Assembly (NCBI GenBank): GCA_905236255.1
Contig: CAJOPK010000042.1
Location: forward strand, 1-8,066
DNA length: 8,066 bases
Reading direction: 5' to 3'
Source: an uncultured Selenomonadaceae bacterium
Lineage (GTDB): Bacteria > Bacillota > Negativicutes > Selenomonadales > Selenomonadaceae
Positions 6,606-8,066 of this stretch are shown piece by piece. A model generated the notes under the pieces. It was given only the letters and a program-made list of their open reading frames with translations, was not told the origin of the DNA and searched no databases. Each line of letters begins with the position of its first letter. Within the stretch, counting starts at the first letter, position 1. The position numbers and the translations under genes are program-made.

Positions 6606-8066
6606 TTAACGATTGTTTAAATCTTGATAAGCCGCATTAAGCATATCTTCAAATCCGTGCATCGGATCATTTTCCATTACCTGCAAATATTTTATTCTGT
6701 ATTCGTTTGACCAATTTTCCCAAGTTTCCGCATCGGGTCCGAAATACCAAACGCCGTTCCACTGTATAAACGTATGCCATTCGTATTTGTCGAATTGTTT
6801 GTTTCTGATGCTGCCTATTTCGTGAAATTGAGCTTTTATGCCGTAATCTGTTTTAACGGCAGAGCCTCTTAAAAGATAATGCTGTGTAAATTCAACCGGA
6901 GTTTGGGTCGTATGTGCGAGAATTTCTCGCGGTTGGGATTGTCTTTGTATTTCCGCTTGTCTTTCCGCCTCAAGACGTGCCGCCTCCTCAGCTTTTTGCT
7001 TTTCGTTCAAAAGTTCCTGTTTGAAATTTTTGGTGACCTTGAGAAGATTTTGCTTTTCGCCTTCGTCAATCAATCTCAAACTGATATAATCCGCGATCCC
7101 GGAATTATTCAGTGCAAATCTCATGACCGCCGTCCGCCCGTTTGAAGAATCGAAAAGATATTCCGTTAAAGTCAATCCGTCATAATTTGACACGGCACAA
7201 GTATCTCCGTAAGCCGCAAAAATTTCGTCGATATTTGATCCCTGTCGAATATTTTTTTCCGTCTCAACACTTCCGGTATATGTGACAATCCCGACAACAA
7301 CGTCATTTTCAAAACTTATTTTCATGTCCGGATATTTCAGATCAAATTTTCCGTTTTCACCCAAAATTTCTTGCGCATTGTTTCCGCAAAGATTTTTTAC
7401 TTCATAAATTGTGTTTCCGAGTTTGACATTCCCCACCGACAAATCAAAATCTCTTGTAAGTACATGCTCCGCATAAGGACTGACTTTTTGGGAAAGGTCT
7501 TTGTAAATGCCTTCGCCGATTAAAGCCCAATCAATACTTTTTACTCTGTCGCCGTAAACGTGAAAAGTCAGAGCGGCAAAATTTTTTCCGCTCTTCGATT
7601 TAAACGGATATTGAAAAAGATCGTTGCCCTCATCATCGCCGCTTTCCGTAAAGACACAATCTTTTCCGTAAGCCGCAAAAATTTCGTCAATCGTCGAACC
7701 GGAATGAATATTTTTTTCGGTTTTAATTTCCGGGCTGTTTATGTGAGAAGTCAGTCCCAAAATCAAATTGTTGTCATCGACAATAACACTCATGTTGTCG
7801 TACACATAATAAGGATATTTTGAGTCCGAGAAATTTTCCATACGATTTTCCTTGCCCTTGATTTTTTGAAGTTGATCCTTACTCATGCAGAGTTTTAAAT
7901 CTCCGAGCGAAATATCAAATTCATCTTCGTAAGATTTAACGGTTTCCACAGCTGCGGTTTCCGGCGAAATTTTTTCCTCCCCGCCGGATCCGAGCGCAAA
8001 AGCAATACCGCCAATCAAAATTACGGCACCGGCAACAACTCCTTTTGCATTTTGTTTAATTGTTTC
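6606..8066 (-). CDS. Membrane-anchored protein with two tandem copies of an unknown domain (5' end outside window)
   Basis: I do not recognise this gene. The frame is open to the right edge and shows 486 residues. No in-frame start near the edge has a well-placed Shine-Dalgarno (the TTG at 8018 has none), so the gene probably begins outside. From the edge inward: a hydrophobic helix rich in G, V, A and I at residues 9-26, probably a membrane anchor; an acidic linker; two copies of a ~140-residue domain at about 50-191 and 206-341, both containing T-E-K-N-I-x-x-G-S-x-I-D-E-I-F-A-A-Y-G-x-x-C; a Glu/Lys/Gln/Ala-rich, probably coiled-coil segment at 337-378; and a C-terminal domain with several Trp and Tyr, including W-Y-F-G-P-D at 440-445. 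There is no catalytic motif I know. With one membrane helix near the N-terminus, the repeats are probably extracytoplasmic, though orientation is not proven. A short cytoplasmic head, such as a zinc ribbon, may lie beyond the edge; that is a guess. A terminator follows the gene. Confidence 0.85.
   Translation of the reverse strand, partial: ETIKQNAKGVVAGAVILIGGIAFALGSGGEEKISPETAAVETVKSYEDEFDISLGDLKLCMSKDQLQKIKGKENRMENFSDSKYPYYVYDNMSVIVDDNNLILGLTSHINSPEIKTEKNIHSGSTIDEIFAAYGKDCVFTESGDDEGNDLFQYPFKSKSGKNFAALTFHVYGDRVKSIDWALIGEGIYKDLSQKVSPYAEHVLTRDFDLSVGNVKLGNTIYEVKNLCGNNAQEILGENGKFDLKYPDMKISFENDVVVGIVTYTGSVETEKNIRQGSNIDEIFAAYGDTCAVSNYDGLTLTEYLFDSSNGRTAVMRFALNNSGIADYISLRLIDEGEKQNLLKVTKNFKQELLNEKQKAEEAARLEAERQAEIQRQSQPREILAHTTQTPVEFTQHYLLRGSAVKTDYGIKAQFHEIGSIRNKQFDKYEWHTFIQWNGVWYFGPDAETWENWSNEYRIKYLQVMENDPMHGFEDMLNAAYQDLNNR
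7044..7919 (-). repeat. Tandem duplication inside the membrane-anchored protein gene
   Basis: The first domain copy is encoded at about 7494-7919 and the second at about 7044-7451. Both start with F-D-(I/L)-S-(L/V)-G-(D/N)-(L/V)-K-L, pass through a K-Y-P segment and a (L/V)-G-(L/I)-(T/V) strand, and share the T-E-K-N-I to A-A-Y-G-x-x-C core. At DNA level a 24-bp stretch is identical (7206-7229 and 7665-7688), while the rest has diverged. This is an intragenic domain duplication, not a mobile repeat. Confidence 0.8.

Overview
The window looks like chromosomal DNA of a low-to-moderate-GC bacterium, most likely a Firmicute in the broad sense, possibly a Negativicutes/Selenomonadales-type gut or rumen organism. 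This rests on protein style (SNF2-SWIM pair, a large Cache-HAMP-GGDEF protein), frequent TTG/GTG starts and codon use. No rRNA or other marker gene is present, so the placement is tentative. Base composition and codon use look the same in all genes, and I see no insertion sequence, CRISPR array, tRNA or phage gene.

Left part, + strand (1-3794): the C-terminal 144 codons of ornithine carbamoyltransferase are followed, with a 10-nt overlap if the GTG start is used, by a complete 876-aa SNF2-family helicase/translocase. After 15 nt comes a 240-aa SWIM zinc-finger protein with a clear Shine-Dalgarno sequence. The three genes are packed like one transcription unit. The helicase and SWIM protein form a recurrent bacterial pair that probably acts together on nucleic acids; the biosynthetic gene in front may be an operon partner or only a neighbour.

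Middle, - strand (3822-6470): a very large membrane diguanylate cyclase, convergent with the SWIM gene across 27 nt. It has about ten predicted N-terminal membrane segments, an extracytoplasmic dCache-like sensor, one more membrane segment, HAMP and a canonical GGDEF domain. It should turn an external and possibly a membrane signal into cyclic-di-GMP.

Right part, - strand (6606-8066, continuing past the right edge): a membrane-anchored protein of unknown function. It has two tandem copies of a ~140-residue domain, a charged helix and a Trp/Tyr-rich C-terminal domain. A short hairpin plus T-tract (6528-6554) in the 135-nt gap before the cyclase gene looks like its intrinsic terminator, so the two minus-strand genes are probably separate units.

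The observations most worth following are the argF-SNF2-SWIM arrangement, the cyclase's uncharacterised multi-spanning N-terminal module with its variant dCache pocket, and the internally duplicated domain of the right-hand protein. I do not see a clear-cut novel defence or mobile system.
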